The notes under the pieces are model-generated. The model worked only from the letters and a program-made list of their open reading frames with translations, made no database searches and was not told the DNA's origin. Below are positions 1 through 9,122 of a DNA stretch of 64,000 nt, in pieces. This stretch comes from Actinomycetospora succinea (GTDB lineage Bacteria; Actinomycetota; Actinomycetes; Mycobacteriales; Pseudonocardiaceae), in NCBI RefSeq assembly GCF_004363095.1, contig NZ_SNYO01000011.1:62001-126000 (forward strand). Direction: 5' to 3'. Made by a program: the position numbers and the translations under genes. The first letter of the stretch is position 1; each line of letters begins with the position of its first letter.

Positions 1-264
1 GCGATCCTCGCGGTCGGGGCCGCGATCGTGACCCTGAACCAGCCGCCGGCGATCATCGCGCAGACCCGCGGGCACCAGCGCGGCGTCGCCACCGCGATCG
101 CCGTCGGGCTGGCGTTCGGCCTCGCCGCGACCCTGGTGCTGTCGTCCTTCGGGGGCGCCGTCTGGGCCGCCGCGGGCTACCTCGTCAGCCAGGTCATCAT
201 CTTCGTCCTGCTCTGCGTCGTGGCCCGCCGCGCCCGCCGAGCACCCCTCCCGGCGTCTATGTGA
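1..264 (+). CDS. C-terminal end of a multi-pass membrane protein (possible polysaccharide flippase)
   Basis: The reading frame is open from base 1 and stops at 262-264, so only the last 87 residues are present and the start lies outside the window. Two hydrophobic stretches are visible (roughly residues 31-50 and 56-76 of the fragment), followed by a short basic tail. The pattern of paired helices with an Arg-rich end resembles the end of a MATE/Wzx-type flippase, and an exopolysaccharide locus lies 2 kb downstream, but the fragment is too short to assign. The stop codon lies inside a long intergenic palindrome at 257-304. Confidence 0.5.
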   Translation, partial: AILAVGAAIVTLNQPPAIIAQTRGHQRGVATAIAVGLAFGLAATLVLSSFGGAVWAAAGYLVSQVIIFVLLCVVARRARRAPLPASM

Positions 265-304
265 GCGCTTTCTGCCCCTATAGGGCCGGAAAGTGCTCAC
301 ATAG
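257..304. repeat. Intergenic palindrome, family B copy 1
   Basis: A 48-base near-perfect inverted repeat whose outer arms read CTATGTGAGC and GCTCACATAG and whose centre is CCCTATAGGG; three arm positions mismatch. The TGA of the upstream gene (262-264) lies in the left arm. The next gene starts at 308 on the same strand, only four bases after the right arm, so the element is not in a convergent setting here. It is one of four family B copies (also 16011, 17236, 62679) and could form a strong RNA hairpin. Confidence 0.9.
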
Positions 305-307
305 GTC

Positions 308-1186
308 GTGGCTCTCTTCCCGGGTTTCGACGTCGTCGACGTGACCGTCGGCGGCACCACGATCCACGGCCGCGTCGGCGGCTCCGGTCCGCCGCTGCTG
401 CTCCTGCACGGCATCCCGGAGACCCACCTCATGTGGCGCCACGTCGCCCCGGCCCTCGCCGAGCGGTTCACCGTCGTCGCGACCGACCTGCGCGGGTACG
501 GCCGCAGCGGCGTCGGGACGAGCGACGACCACTCCATGCGCGCGCTGGCCGCCGAGCAGCTCGCCGTGATGCGCGCGCTCGGCCACGACCGGTTCGCCGT
601 CGCCGGCCACGACCGCGGCGCCCGGTGCGCCTACCGGATGGCGCTCGACCACCCCGACCACGTCGATGCCCTCGCCGTGCTCGACGTCGTGCCGACCGCC
701 GAGGCGTTCGCCCGCGCCGGCCAGGAGTTCGCGCTGGGCTACTGGGTCTGGTCGTTCCTCGCCGCGGCGGCACCGGTGCCCGAGCAGCTGGTGCTCGGCG
801 CACCGGGCACGCTCGTCGACCACATGCTCGACTCCTGGTCCGACGACCCCGCCGCCTTCCCGCCGTGGGTCCGCGACCGCTACACCGCGACCTTCCGCGA
901 CCCGGCCCGCGTGCACGCGGTCTGCGAGCAGTACCGCGCGGCCGCCGAGGTCGACGTCGCCCACGACGAAGCCGACCGCGGCGCCCACCGGATGCGCTGC
1001 CCGGTGCTCGCTCTCTGGAGCGCCACCGGCGCGGTGAACAGCTGGTACGAGCCGCTCGCCGTCTGGCGGGAATGGGCCGACGACGTGCGCGGCGGCGCGC
1101 TCGACGCCGGACACTTCCTGGCGGAGGAGGCGCCCGACGAGATCACGAAGGCGCTGCGCGAGTTCCTGAGCTCAGCGGGGTCATGA
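308..1186 (+). CDS. Alpha/beta hydrolase, fluoroacetate/haloacetate dehalogenase-like
   Basis: A 292-residue alpha/beta hydrolase. Visible motifs are the oxyanion-hole HGIPE near residue 34, DLRGYGRS at 60-67, the nucleophile elbow GHDRGAR with Asp102 in place of serine, and a late DAGHF with His269. An aspartate nucleophile followed by RGAR is typical of haloalkanoate dehalogenases and epoxide hydrolases; Trp145/Trp147 and Tyr209 may form the halide site of the fluoroacetate dehalogenase group. The substrate is inferred only. The GTG start at 308 has no visible ribosome binding site because it directly follows the palindrome at 257-304, suggesting leaderless or coupled translation. The 3' end overlaps the convergent oxidoreductase gene by 44 bases. 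Confidence 0.85.
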   Translation: MALFPGFDVVDVTVGGTTIHGRVGGSGPPLLLLHGIPETHLMWRHVAPALAERFTVVATDLRGYGRSGVGTSDDHSMRALAAEQLAVMRALGHDRFAVAGHDRGARCAYRMALDHPDHVDALAVLDVVPTAEAFARAGQEFALGYWVWSFLAAAAPVPEQLVLGAPGTLVDHMLDSWSDDPAAFPPWVRDRYTATFRDPARVHAVCEQYRAAAEVDVAHDEADRGAHRMRCPVLALWSATGAVNSWYEPLAVWREWADDVRGGALDAGHFLAEEAPDEITKALREFLSSAGS

Positions 1187-2057
1187 CGGCGAGGGTCTCG
1201 TCGACGGACGTGCCCGGCGGGAACTGCAGCAGCACGTGGTCGACGCCGAGCGCCTCGAGGGCGACGAGGTCTGCCGGCCAGCGCTCGGGCGGTCCGGTGA
1301 ACACCTCGCCGGGGGCGTCGGCGGCCGTCGGGTCAGCGGCCACGCGCAGGACGACGGGCATCATCGCGGGATCCCGGCCGGCCTCCTGCGCGTCGGCCCG
1401 CCATTGTTCGAGATCACGAGCCAGGTGGGCGAGGCCGTTGCGGTGGGGGTGCAGGCCGTCCCCGATCCGCGCCGCGCGTCGCAGGCCGGCCGCGGTGTTG
1501 TAGCCGACGAGCAGCGGGATCGCGCCGACCGGCTTCGGCCCGATGTCGGAGCGCGGGATCGGGAAGCGCGTGCCGTCGCGTTCGACGGGGTCGGGCGCCC
1601 ACACCGCCCGCATCGCCGCGAGGTGCTCGTCGAACCCCTCTCCCATGACGCTCGGCGGGACATCGGCGACCGCGAACTCCTCCGCCATCCACCCCGACGT
1701 CACGCCCGCCCGCGCCCGTCCGCTGCTGAGGCGGTCGAGCGTCGCGAGACGCCGGGCCAGCAGGACGGGCGGGTGGTAGAGGACGTTGATCGCGCTCGTC
1801 CCGAGCCCGATCCGGTCGGTGCGGGCGGCGAGGTGGCAGAGCAGGTCGATCGGGTCGTAGACCGACGCGTAGTACTCGGCGGGCATCGTCACGAGCACCG
1901 GCACGCCGGGCATCGCGACCGGTGCGTGGGGCCGCAGCCACCGGTCGACGACCCAGACCGCGTCGAGCCCGATCCGCTCGGCGCCGACCGCCAGCCGCAC
2001 CAGCTCGCCGGGGTCGACGTCCGCTCCCCCGTTGGGCAGCCCGAGACCGACCTCCAT
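1143..2057 (-). CDS. LLM-class (luciferase-like) flavin/F420-dependent oxidoreductase
   Basis: 304 residues. The N-terminus (GLGLPNGGADVDP, then AERIGLDAVWVVDRW) and the central LGTSAINVLYHPPVLLARRLATLD segment followed by RARAGVTSGW are the hallmark of the bacterial luciferase-like TIM barrel. In actinobacteria most of this subgroup uses F420, which is inferred here rather than visible. The substrate is unknown. The ATG start follows CGTCACGATGAAGGGGGCGCC, a plausible GGGGG ribosome site. It converges on the hydrolase gene with a 44-base overlap, so the two may interfere transcriptionally. Confidence 0.85.
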   Translation of the reverse strand: MEVGLGLPNGGADVDPGELVRLAVGAERIGLDAVWVVDRWLRPHAPVAMPGVPVLVTMPAEYYASVYDPIDLLCHLAARTDRIGLGTSAINVLYHPPVLLARRLATLDRLSSGRARAGVTSGWMAEEFAVADVPPSVMGEGFDEHLAAMRAVWAPDPVERDGTRFPIPRSDIGPKPVGAIPLLVGYNTAAGLRRAARIGDGLHPHRNGLAHLARDLEQWRADAQEAGRDPAMMPVVLRVAADPTAADAPGEVFTGPPERWPADLVALEALGVDHVLLQFPPGTSVDETLAVMTPLSSGTRAAPS

Positions 2058-2119
2058 GGCGCCCCCTTCATCGTGACGAAAGGGACGAATACCACCAGTC
2101 GGGCGCCTCGCGGAAGCGG

Positions 2120-3856
2120 CTACTCCGGGCGATGCCCGTTGGGGCTCGGCACGGTGATCGTGCCGCGGGTGGCGCGACGGCGGGGCCGCGTCGTTCCGGG
2201 CTGGCTCTCGGCGGGCGTGGGCGCGGGCGTGCGCTCGGCTGTGGTCCGCTTCGGCGTCGCGCTCTCCTCGGGCGCGGCACCGCGGGCGCGCACCCGGGCG
2301 GTCGGGTGGTCGCCGTCCGCCTCGTCAGCTGGCATCGGCTCCGGGCGCGTTCGCACGGTGCGCGACGGGGACCAGGCAGCCGGCTCGGGCTCGCGCGGGG
2401 CCGGAGCCGGAGTCGGGGCCGGTGCGGGAGCAGGCGCGGGTGTCGGTTCCTCGGACTGGGACGACGAGCCCGACGGCAGGGCGAGCATCGTCCGGCGGGC
2501 GCCGCCCGGGGCATCCCGGACGTCGGTCGCCCAGGTCAGGAGCGCGCCGAGCACGGGCACGCCGGCCAGCCCGAGGGCCGAGGCGGCGGCGTCGATGTCG
2601 TCGGGGCGTGTGCTGCCGCGGCGGCACACGAGCACGACGCCGTCGGCGTGGCGGGCGACGTCGACGGCGTCGGCGGCGTCGGTGACGGCGGGCGTGTCGA
2701 CGATGACGTGGTCGTAGCGCTCCCGCAGCGTCGCAAGCACGGAGTCGAGCCGGCCGCCGATCAGCACCTCGCTCGGCCGCGCGCCGGTCGCGCCAGCGGT
2801 CAGCACGTCGATGCTGCCGCGCGACCAGCGCTGGATCGCGGCCTCGAGCGCGACGCCCTGCTCGAGGACCTCGCGCAGGCCCACGTGGGTGTCGAGCGCG
2901 AGGGTGTCGGCGAGGGTCGGGCTGCGCAGGTCGGCGTCGACGAGCAAGACGGACGCGCCGGACGCGGCGAAGGCGACGGCCAGGTCGACGGCGGCGGTCG
3001 AGGTGCCCTGATCCGGCCCGGTGCCCGTCAGCACGAGGCAGCGCCGGTCCTCGGCCACCGAGCGCAGCGCGGCGCGGGCGCGGCGGTAGGACTCGGCGCG
3101 GGCCCGCATCCGGCGGGCGTTGCGGCCGCGGGCGCCGGTCGGCGGCTCGGCGAGCAGGGCCGGGTACTTCGGGGCACGGCGCAGCGCCGGCACCACGCCG
3201 AGCACCGGGGCGCCGAGACGCTCGGCCAGCGTGTCGGGGCTGTCGACGGCGTCGCGCAGCGCACGGCGGGCCAGCGCGACACCGACGCCGAGCACGAGCC
3301 CCACGAGCAGCGCGACCGCGAACAGGATCGTCGTCCGCGGGCCCGACGGCTCGTCGGGCGTGGTCGGCGGGAGGATCACCTCGGCGGTCGCGATCGGCCG
3401 GTTGACCACCCCGCCGGTCGACTCGATGGCGCCGACGAGCCGCGTGAACGCCGTCGACACCGCGCCGGCGACGAGCCGCGCGTCGTCGGGCGAGCGCTCG
3501 GTGACCTCGAGGGTCAGCACCACGGTCTCGGTCACCGAGCTGGCGGTGATCGCGCCCTGGATCTCGTCCGCGGTCGGGGTGCCGCCGAGCAGCAGCGACG
3601 CGTCCCGGGCGACCCGCGGGCCCTGGAGCAGCTCGGTGTAGGACTTCACCCGCTCTGTGGAGAGCTGCGCGCCCGAGTAGGCGTCGGTCGACGACGACTC
3701 GGGCTGCGCCGACGCGACGTAGAAGACCGCCGACGACGTGTACGTCCGCGGCAGGAGGACGTCGAGCAGCACCGCGCCCAGCAGGCACAGCACCAGGACG
3801 CCGGCGATGAGCTTGCGGTCCTCGCGCAGGACGGTCCAGTACTCGCGCGCGCTCAT
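2120..3856 (-). CDS. Wzz/CpsD-like polysaccharide copolymerase with degenerate tyrosine-kinase domain
   Basis: 578 residues. A Wzz-type periplasmic loop lies between membrane segments at about 17-36 and 176-197, followed by a BY-kinase-like P-loop domain and a Pro/Ala-rich tail. Walker A' (VLLVDADLR, 303-311) and Walker B (VIVDTPA, 384-390) are intact. The Walker A region reads GTGPDQGTST (278-287), with Thr where the family needs the GKS/GKT lysine. The C-terminal 110 residues contain no tyrosine, although true BY-kinases end in a Tyr cluster. It therefore probably controls chain length or export by binding rather than by phosphorylation. The ATG overlaps the stop of the upstream polymerase-like gene (ATGA), so the two are translationally coupled. 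Confidence 0.87.
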   Translation of the reverse strand: MSAREYWTVLREDRKLIAGVLVLCLLGAVLLDVLLPRTYTSSAVFYVASAQPESSSTDAYSGAQLSTERVKSYTELLQGPRVARDASLLLGGTPTADEIQGAITASSVTETVVLTLEVTERSPDDARLVAGAVSTAFTRLVGAIESTGGVVNRPIATAEVILPPTTPDEPSGPRTTILFAVALLVGLVLGVGVALARRALRDAVDSPDTLAERLGAPVLGVVPALRRAPKYPALLAEPPTGARGRNARRMRARAESYRRARAALRSVAEDRRCLVLTGTGPDQGTSTAAVDLAVAFAASGASVLLVDADLRSPTLADTLALDTHVGLREVLEQGVALEAAIQRWSRGSIDVLTAGATGARPSEVLIGGRLDSVLATLRERYDHVIVDTPAVTDAADAVDVARHADGVVLVCRRGSTRPDDIDAAASALGLAGVPVLGALLTWATDVRDAPGGARRTMLALPSGSSSQSEEPTPAPAPAPAPTPAPAPREPEPAAWSPSRTVRTRPEPMPADEADGDHPTARVRARGAAPEESATPKRTTAERTPAPTPAESQPGTTRPRRRATRGTITVPSPNGHRPE

Positions 3857-5250
3857 GAACGATCTCCTCCGAGGGCCGCGGGGGGTCGGGCCGGGGACGG
3901 GACGGGGACGGGCGGGGGCGTCGGCGATGACGCGGTGGCCGGATCGGGCACCGAGGAGCGGCCCGCCCACCAGCGGTGCCAGCGGGCCAACGCCGGCGCA
4001 CCGGGCTCGGCCCGTTCCTCGGCGGTGAGCCCCTCCGCGGCGCAGGCGACGGCGACGAGCGCGAACGCCCAGGTCGACGCGGCCGCGGGCTGCGAGAGGA
4101 GCAGGGTCAGGAAGACGACGAGCGCGATCGGGACCGCCCGGCCGACGCGGACCGCGCCGCGGCCCGGGGCCACGAACGCGGGCACGAGGATCGCCAGCGA
4201 GACGAGCACGACGAACGGGAGCCCGTTGACGGCGACGTCGGAGACCAGGTTGATGCCCGCCTGCTTCTCGGAGCCGAGCCCGCCGAGCGGCGACTCCGTC
4301 AACGCGCGGATGCCGGCGTCGGTGGCGTCCTGGCGCTCGGCGAGGGAGGCCTCGTTGGAGGTCTGCTTGGCCGACAGCCCGAGCACCGGGGCGTAGAGCG
4401 CCGCCCACCCGGCACCGGCGATCGCCGCGATCCCGCCGATCTGGCGCAGGAACCCGCCGAGCCCGATGCCGCCGCGCGGGCGCAGGAAGAGGTCGAGCGC
4501 GAGCACGACGACGAAGACGCCGAACCCGGCCGTCGACAGCGTGCCGGCGAGCCCCGCGAGGATCAGCACCTTCACCCAGCGCGCGCGATAGCCCACGGCG
4601 TCGGAGAGGAACCACGCCACGGCGCAGGACATGGCCATCCAGCCCGACTCGCGGCCGAACCCGGTCAGTCGCGGCACCTCGAGCCCGAAGACCTCGGAGG
4701 TCGAGTAGCTGATCGTGAACGGGAAGTACACGGGCTGCGGCTCGACGGTGCCCACCGGGACGGTCGCGATCTGGCCCGCGCCCAGGCCGGCGACGCCCCA
4801 GAACAGCGCGGTCACCACCCACGACGCGCTCACGAGCACGACGGCGATCACGAAGCCGCGGGCGACCGCCCGTCGGGCGCGCGGGTCGGCCAGCACGATC
4901 GCGAACGCGACGAGCGAGCCGATCGTGAGGACGAAGTCCTGGAAGAGGTCGCGGATGCGGTCGGGCGCGAACACGGCGGCGCCGTGGCCGACCATCCAGA
5001 GGTAGGCGACCGCCACGAGGCCGACGAGCAGCGGCACCGCCGGCACGGCGCGCGCCGGCACCCGCTCGCGGCGCAGGAGGGCGGCGACGGCGGCGAGCAC
5101 GGCGAGGGCGCAGCCGGCGAGCGCCGTGCTCTCGCCGAAGACGCCGGGGCGCAGCAGCGGGAGCGTCGCGAGCATCGCGGCGGCGGCCACGAACGCGGGC
5201 AGGGTGGGGGCGGTCAGCGAGCCCCACAGGGTCCGCATCGGCCGCGCCAT
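3853..5250 (-). CDS. O-antigen ligase/Wzy-type polysaccharide polymerase
   Basis: 465 residues with about eleven hydrophobic segments, a large extracytoplasmic loop (roughly residues 158-195), the segment FGRESGWMAMSCAVAWFL, and a Pro-rich cytoplasmic end. This layout matches the O-antigen ligase/polymerase (Wzy/WaaL) fold, which joins lipid-linked repeat units at the outer face of the membrane. No short motif proves polymerase versus ligase. It forms an overlapping pair with the downstream Wzz-like gene, the usual partner of a Wzy. Confidence 0.8.
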   Translation of the reverse strand: MARPMRTLWGSLTAPTLPAFVAAAAMLATLPLLRPGVFGESTALAGCALAVLAAVAALLRRERVPARAVPAVPLLVGLVAVAYLWMVGHGAAVFAPDRIRDLFQDFVLTIGSLVAFAIVLADPRARRAVARGFVIAVVLVSASWVVTALFWGVAGLGAGQIATVPVGTVEPQPVYFPFTISYSTSEVFGLEVPRLTGFGRESGWMAMSCAVAWFLSDAVGYRARWVKVLILAGLAGTLSTAGFGVFVVVLALDLFLRPRGGIGLGGFLRQIGGIAAIAGAGWAALYAPVLGLSAKQTSNEASLAERQDATDAGIRALTESPLGGLGSEKQAGINLVSDVAVNGLPFVVLVSLAILVPAFVAPGRGAVRVGRAVPIALVVFLTLLLSQPAAASTWAFALVAVACAAEGLTAEERAEPGAPALARWHRWWAGRSSVPDPATASSPTPPPVPVPSPARPPAALGGDRS

Positions 5251-5352
5251 GTCACCCCCAGCTCGTCTCGTGCCGGAGAGGGCACGGCCGTTCGGACCAA
5301 CGCGAGGCTACCCGATCGGGTCAACGTCGTCCGGGGTGTCCGTGCCGGAATC

Positions 5353-6450
5353 TCACGCTCGGTCGTCGAGGAGACCCGTCACGAAGTCGTCGACCCCCAG
5401 GACACCCGCCGCCTTCTGCGCCGAGACTACGTAGCGTTCGCGGTCGGCGAGCAGGCGGGTGATCGCCTTCACGACGTCCTCCGGGTCGTCGACGCGGGCG
5501 CCGACCCCGCACCCCGTGGCGTCGAGCACCGTCGCGATCCAGCCGCGATCCGGGCCGAGCACCGGTACCCCGCGGGCGCACGCCTCGGCGACGATGCCGC
5601 TCGGTGCGTCGTTGTCGTGGAGCACCGCGGCGACGTCGACCGACCGGAGCGCGGCGTCGAACTCGTCCTCGTCGAGGAGGCGGTCGTCGACGTGCAGACG
5701 GTGCTCCGTGCGCAGCCTCTCGGCGTCGGGGTCGGTGTCGAGGAAGGCGCGGACGTCGGGCTCGCAGCGGCCGGCGAGGACCACGTCGACGTCGTCCCGG
5801 CGGGCCGCGGCGCGCACCAGGACGGGCACGTTCTTGCGCGCGCTGATCACGCCGAGGGCGCCGATGCGGGTGCGTCCGCTCCGGTGTCCCCCGGGCAGCT
5901 CGGCCACCGGCGTCACCGGATCGCGGACAGGCCTGACGCCGGGGAAGCCGGGCCGGCGGGTGACGACGCCGAAGGCGTCGGTGAGGAAGAGGACCCGGAT
6001 CGCCGGCAGCCGTCTCAGAGCCGCGACGAGCGCAGGCTTGAGCGCCATGCCGACCGTGGCGGCCTCGGGTCCACCGGGCGTCGCCGTGCGCATGAGCAGG
6101 AGCGTGATCCGCGGCCGGCGCGGTCGAGCCAGCGAGAGCGAGCCGCGTAGGAGCGTCCGCAGCAGGGGACGCACGGCCTTGTCGCCGTCGGGGATCACGA
6201 GGTGGCCGGCGCCGTGCTCGGTCGCGGTGACCAGCGCCTCGGGGATCGCGGTGTCGTGGTCGTCGCTGCCGAGTTCGATCACCTCGGCGTCGGCGAGGTG
6301 CTCGCGGAACTCGGGTGAGGCGGCGACCTGCGGCGACACGAGGAGGAGACGCTCCGTAGGCGGGAGCCCCTCGAGGAGCAACCGGACGTAGCGCAAACGG
6401 TGCCCCAGCGGCTCCAGTTCGACCACGGCAGTAGTCCGAGAGTGATGCAC
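5353..6450 (-). CDS. Glycosyltransferase, GT4-like (GT-B fold)
   Basis: 365 residues. The C-terminal half shows the GT4 pattern: a GVISARKNVPVLVRAA donor-side loop near residue 200, and DAPSGIVAEACARGVPVLG near 290, the position of the EX7E motif, though the first Glu appears to be Asp. The N-terminal acceptor domain is divergent. The GTG start at 6450 has a GGAG about ten bases upstream. It is divergent from another GT4 gene across a 70-base gap that must hold both promoters. Likely adds a sugar to the lipid-linked unit of the first exopolysaccharide locus; the sugar is unknown. Confidence 0.8.
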   Translation of the reverse strand: MHHSRTTAVVELEPLGHRLRYVRLLLEGLPPTERLLLVSPQVAASPEFREHLADAEVIELGSDDHDTAIPEALVTATEHGAGHLVIPDGDKAVRPLLRTLLRGSLSLARPRRPRITLLLMRTATPGGPEAATVGMALKPALVAALRRLPAIRVLFLTDAFGVVTRRPGFPGVRPVRDPVTPVAELPGGHRSGRTRIGALGVISARKNVPVLVRAAARRDDVDVVLAGRCEPDVRAFLDTDPDAERLRTEHRLHVDDRLLDEDEFDAALRSVDVAAVLHDNDAPSGIVAEACARGVPVLGPDRGWIATVLDATGCGVGARVDDPEDVVKAITRLLADRERYVVSAQKAAGVLGVDDFVTGLLDDRA

Positions 6451-6524
6451 CTTGCTCCATCCTGACGAAAGACGGCCGAGGTCGTTAGGTTACGCAGGCT
6501 GACTGAGCATGGGGTGAGGTGTCG

Positions 6525-7646
6525 ATGGAGATCGCGTGGATGACCGACGCGCAGGCTCCCTACCGTGAACCGCTGTTCTGCGAGCTCGCGCGGCGCGGCG
6601 ACCTGACGGTCCACTTCCTCTTCACCGAGGAGCCGGAGCGCCACTTCCGCTACCGTCCCCACCCGGGGTACGCCTCCGCACTGGTCCCGTGCTGGCAGAT
6701 CCCGCGCCGGGGCCCGCTGGCGAGCCTCGACTCGTACCAGGCGGTCCTGAAGCCCGGCGCCACGCGACCGGTGCTCGACGCCGACGTGATCGTCATCCCG
6801 ACCTGGGCGCAGCTGGCGAGCGCGTGGACGATGCTGCGCGCGGTCCGCCGCGGCGTCCCGTACGTGATCTTCTCCGAGAGCACCCTGACCAGCCGGCGCT
6901 TCGCGAGCGGGCCGGTCGACCGGCTGCGGCGCTGGCTGTTCACCCACGCCGGGGCGGTCGTCGTCCCCGGTCCCGCCGCCCGTGACGCGTCGATCGCCTC
7001 GGGTGTCGCGCCCGAGCGGATCGTCGAGTCGGTCAACAGCATCGACCTCGGGCTCTTCGGCGATCGCCCGCGCGAGATCCGCGCCGGCCTGGGCGAGGGC
7101 ACCGGTCCCGACGCCGCCGGCCACCGCTACGTCTACGTCGGCCAGCTGATCGCCCGCAAGAACGTGGGCGCGCTGATCGAGGCCTTCGCGCGCCTCGACG
7201 GGTCGCCCGAGCTCGACGTCGTCGGCGACGGGGTGGAACTGCCGGCGCTGCGGCAGCAGGCGGCTCGGCTGGGCGTCGCCGACCGCGTGCGCTTCCGCGG
7301 GTTCCTCGACGAGGACGGCGTGGTGGAGGTGCTCGCGAGCACCCAGACCCTCGTGCTGCCCTCGCTGGAGGAGGTCTACGGGTTCACGCCGCTGGAGGCG
7401 CGCGTCGCGGGACTGCACGTGGTGGTGTCCGACAAGGCCGGGATCGCCGAGAACCTCCGCGACGTCGACGGCGCGTGGATCGTGCCGCCGGACGCGGACG
7501 GGCTGTTCGGCGGGCTGGAGGCCTCGCGGCAGGCGTGGACGGGCTGGGCGCAGGACGTGCCGACCGACTCCGCGTCACCGGAGCGGTCCGCCGACGACGT
7601 CCTCGCCGCGGCGAAGATCGCGCTGGGAGGCGCTACGCGCACGTGA
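6525..7646 (+). CDS. Glycosyltransferase family 4 protein
   Basis: About 373 residues from the ATG at 6525, which has GGTGAGG six bases upstream; an in-frame GTG at 6519 is possible. The C-terminal GT-B domain contains YVGQLIARKNVGALIEAF (donor phosphate loop) and PSLEEVYGFTPLEARVAG, a good EX7E motif. The N-terminus (EIAWMTDAQAPYREPLF) is typical of GT4 enzymes that act on surface polysaccharides. Its TGA lies inside the 7640-7685 palindrome, which separates it from the convergent beta-helix gene. Confidence 0.87.
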   Translation: MEIAWMTDAQAPYREPLFCELARRGDLTVHFLFTEEPERHFRYRPHPGYASALVPCWQIPRRGPLASLDSYQAVLKPGATRPVLDADVIVIPTWAQLASAWTMLRAVRRGVPYVIFSESTLTSRRFASGPVDRLRRWLFTHAGAVVVPGPAARDASIASGVAPERIVESVNSIDLGLFGDRPREIRAGLGEGTGPDAAGHRYVYVGQLIARKNVGALIEAFARLDGSPELDVVGDGVELPALRQQAARLGVADRVRFRGFLDEDGVVEVLASTQTLVLPSLEEVYGFTPLEARVAGLHVVVSDKAGIAENLRDVDGAWIVPPDADGLFGGLEASRQAWTGWAQDVPTDSASPERSADDVLAAAKIALGGATRT

Positions 7647-7685
7647 GTGTTCTGGGTCGCGGGAGCGACCCAGAACACTCACGTG
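7640..7685. repeat. Intergenic palindrome, family A copy 1, carrying both stop codons
   Basis: Two perfect 21-base arms (7640-7660 and 7665-7685) around a 4-base loop GGGA; the outer ends read CACGTGAGTG and CACTCACGTG and the inner core CTGGGTCGC. The TGA of the plus-strand glycosyltransferase (7644-7646) and the TGA of the minus-strand beta-helix gene (TCA at 7679-7681) both lie within the arms. A hairpin this strong at a convergent junction is expected to act as a bidirectional transcript end, although no T-run follows. Confidence 0.92.
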
Positions 7686-8989
7686 GCAGAGCCATTGAGC
7701 ACGTTCCCCACCACGCGGACCGCACCGGTGCGCCGCAGCGCGAAGGCACCCTCGAGCGTCCCGACGCCCGGACCGTCGACGCGATTGCCCGTGATCGCGC
7801 CGGCCGGGACGTCGTCGAACGCCACCGCGCGCACCCTGGGCCCGCAGTGCATCTCGTTGCCCTCGACGACGATCTCCGTCGGCGGGTCCTGCGGCCGCCC
7901 ACCCGCGGTGAGCGCGTCGCCGCCGGCGAGCGCACCGACGAGCGGGATGTCGTTGGTGTTCATCGTCGCGTCGTGGCGGTTGCCGCGGACGGTGACGCGG
8001 CGCGCGCCGCTGATGATCTGCACGTGCGCGAACTCGCGCAGCCCGCATGCAGTGAACGCGTTGCCCTCGACGAGCACGTCGGTGGAGAAGTCCTCGACGT
8101 GCACGGCCTCCATCCGGTAGCGCTCCATCGTGCAGCCGCGCACGACGACGTCGGCGCAGTAGGCGATCCCGACGGCGAAGCCCGGGGAATCGTTGTCGCG
8201 GAAGGTGCAGCCCTCGACGAGGACGTCCCGGAAGGAACCGTAGGGACTGTTGAACTCGAGATCGGTGTTGGCGTTCCGCACGAAGGTCGCGCCCCGGACG
8301 ACCATCTGCTGGGTGACCGCCCGCGATTCGTTGGCCTGGTAGAGCCCGTAGGTCGTGGTGGCGACGCTGGTGTCGGTGATCGAGAGGTCGGTGCTCGTGT
8401 CGTTCACCGTGCCGACCTGGATGCCGTGCGCGAACGTCGCGAGCGCGTCGGTGTGCCCGAGCAGCACCGAGCGGGAGAGCCGGAACCCGTCGGCACGGCC
8501 CAGCCGCACGAGCACGGTGTCGACGTCGGTGAGGCGCTCGACGACCAGCCCGTCCAGGGTGACGCCCGGCGCGTCGACGAGGAGCCCCACGAGGACGGCC
8601 CCGCTCCCTTCCGGTCGCAGGAACGACCGCCCGGGCTCGCCCGCGACGGTGACGCCGGCCGGCACGGACAGCGGTTCACTCAGCACGAGCCGGTACTCCC
8701 CGGCGGGGACGGCGACGGTGCGCGGCCCGCCGGGATCACCCGCGGCCGCGAGCGCGGCGCGGAAGGCGGGGGCGTCGTCGGCCCGCCCATCACCCCGCGC
8801 GCCGAGGTCGCGGACGTCGACGACGGGGCCGTCGCGGAGCGGCGCACCGCTCGGCGTCGGCACGTCGGCCGGGATGCCGGGCACCGGCGGCGCGGCCGCC
8901 CCGGCACACGCGGCCGGTGCGGCGACGGCGACGAGGCCCGCCGCGAGTCCGAGCCGCAGCGCCCCACGGCGCGACCACGAGTCGATCAC
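7679..8989 (-). CDS. Exported right-handed beta-helix (pectate-lyase-like) protein
   Basis: 436 residues from a GTG at 8989; an ATG at 9034 would add 15 residues. The N-terminus carries SRRGALRLG followed by a hydrophobic run, a good twin-arginine signal, ending near APAACAG, a weak lipobox. The start of the mature part (VDVRDLGARGDGRADDAPAF) is the signature of the pectate-lyase-3 family, followed by repeated short beta-coil segments (VLVEGCTFRDND, VVVRGCTMERY, VLVEGNAF). Such proteins bind, cut or epimerise polysaccharides outside the cell. Its place between a GT4 and an acyltransferase supports a role on the locus polysaccharide; the catalytic residues cannot be assigned. Confidence 0.82.
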   Translation of the reverse strand: MIDSWSRRGALRLGLAAGLVAVAAPAACAGAAAPPVPGIPADVPTPSGAPLRDGPVVDVRDLGARGDGRADDAPAFRAALAAAGDPGGPRTVAVPAGEYRLVLSEPLSVPAGVTVAGEPGRSFLRPEGSGAVLVGLLVDAPGVTLDGLVVERLTDVDTVLVRLGRADGFRLSRSVLLGHTDALATFAHGIQVGTVNDTSTDLSITDTSVATTTYGLYQANESRAVTQQMVVRGATFVRNANTDLEFNSPYGSFRDVLVEGCTFRDNDSPGFAVGIAYCADVVVRGCTMERYRMEAVHVEDFSTDVLVEGNAFTACGLREFAHVQIISGARRVTVRGNRHDATMNTNDIPLVGALAGGDALTAGGRPQDPPTEIVVEGNEMHCGPRVRAVAFDDVPAGAITGNRVDGPGVGTLEGAFALRRTGAVRVVGNVLNGSAT

Positions 8990-9122
8990 GACAGCAGTAT
9001 GCCGCCGGGAGGACGAGCGGACGTTCTCCTCCATCGGGCGTACCGGCACTCGCACACTCGCGCGATCCGGAGCGCGCCGCCTTTCCCTAGCGTTCACGCT
9101 CCCGTTACGAGGAGCGCCGCCG

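Noticed and set aside
1236-5227. Very long open frames over the LLM and Wzz/Wzy genes, e.g. 1236-2717 and 1922-4396 plus, and the minus frame extending upstream of 3856
   Set aside because: High GC leaves frames open by chance. Their translations are Arg/Gly/Ala-rich without motifs, and the overlapping frames show clear conserved families.
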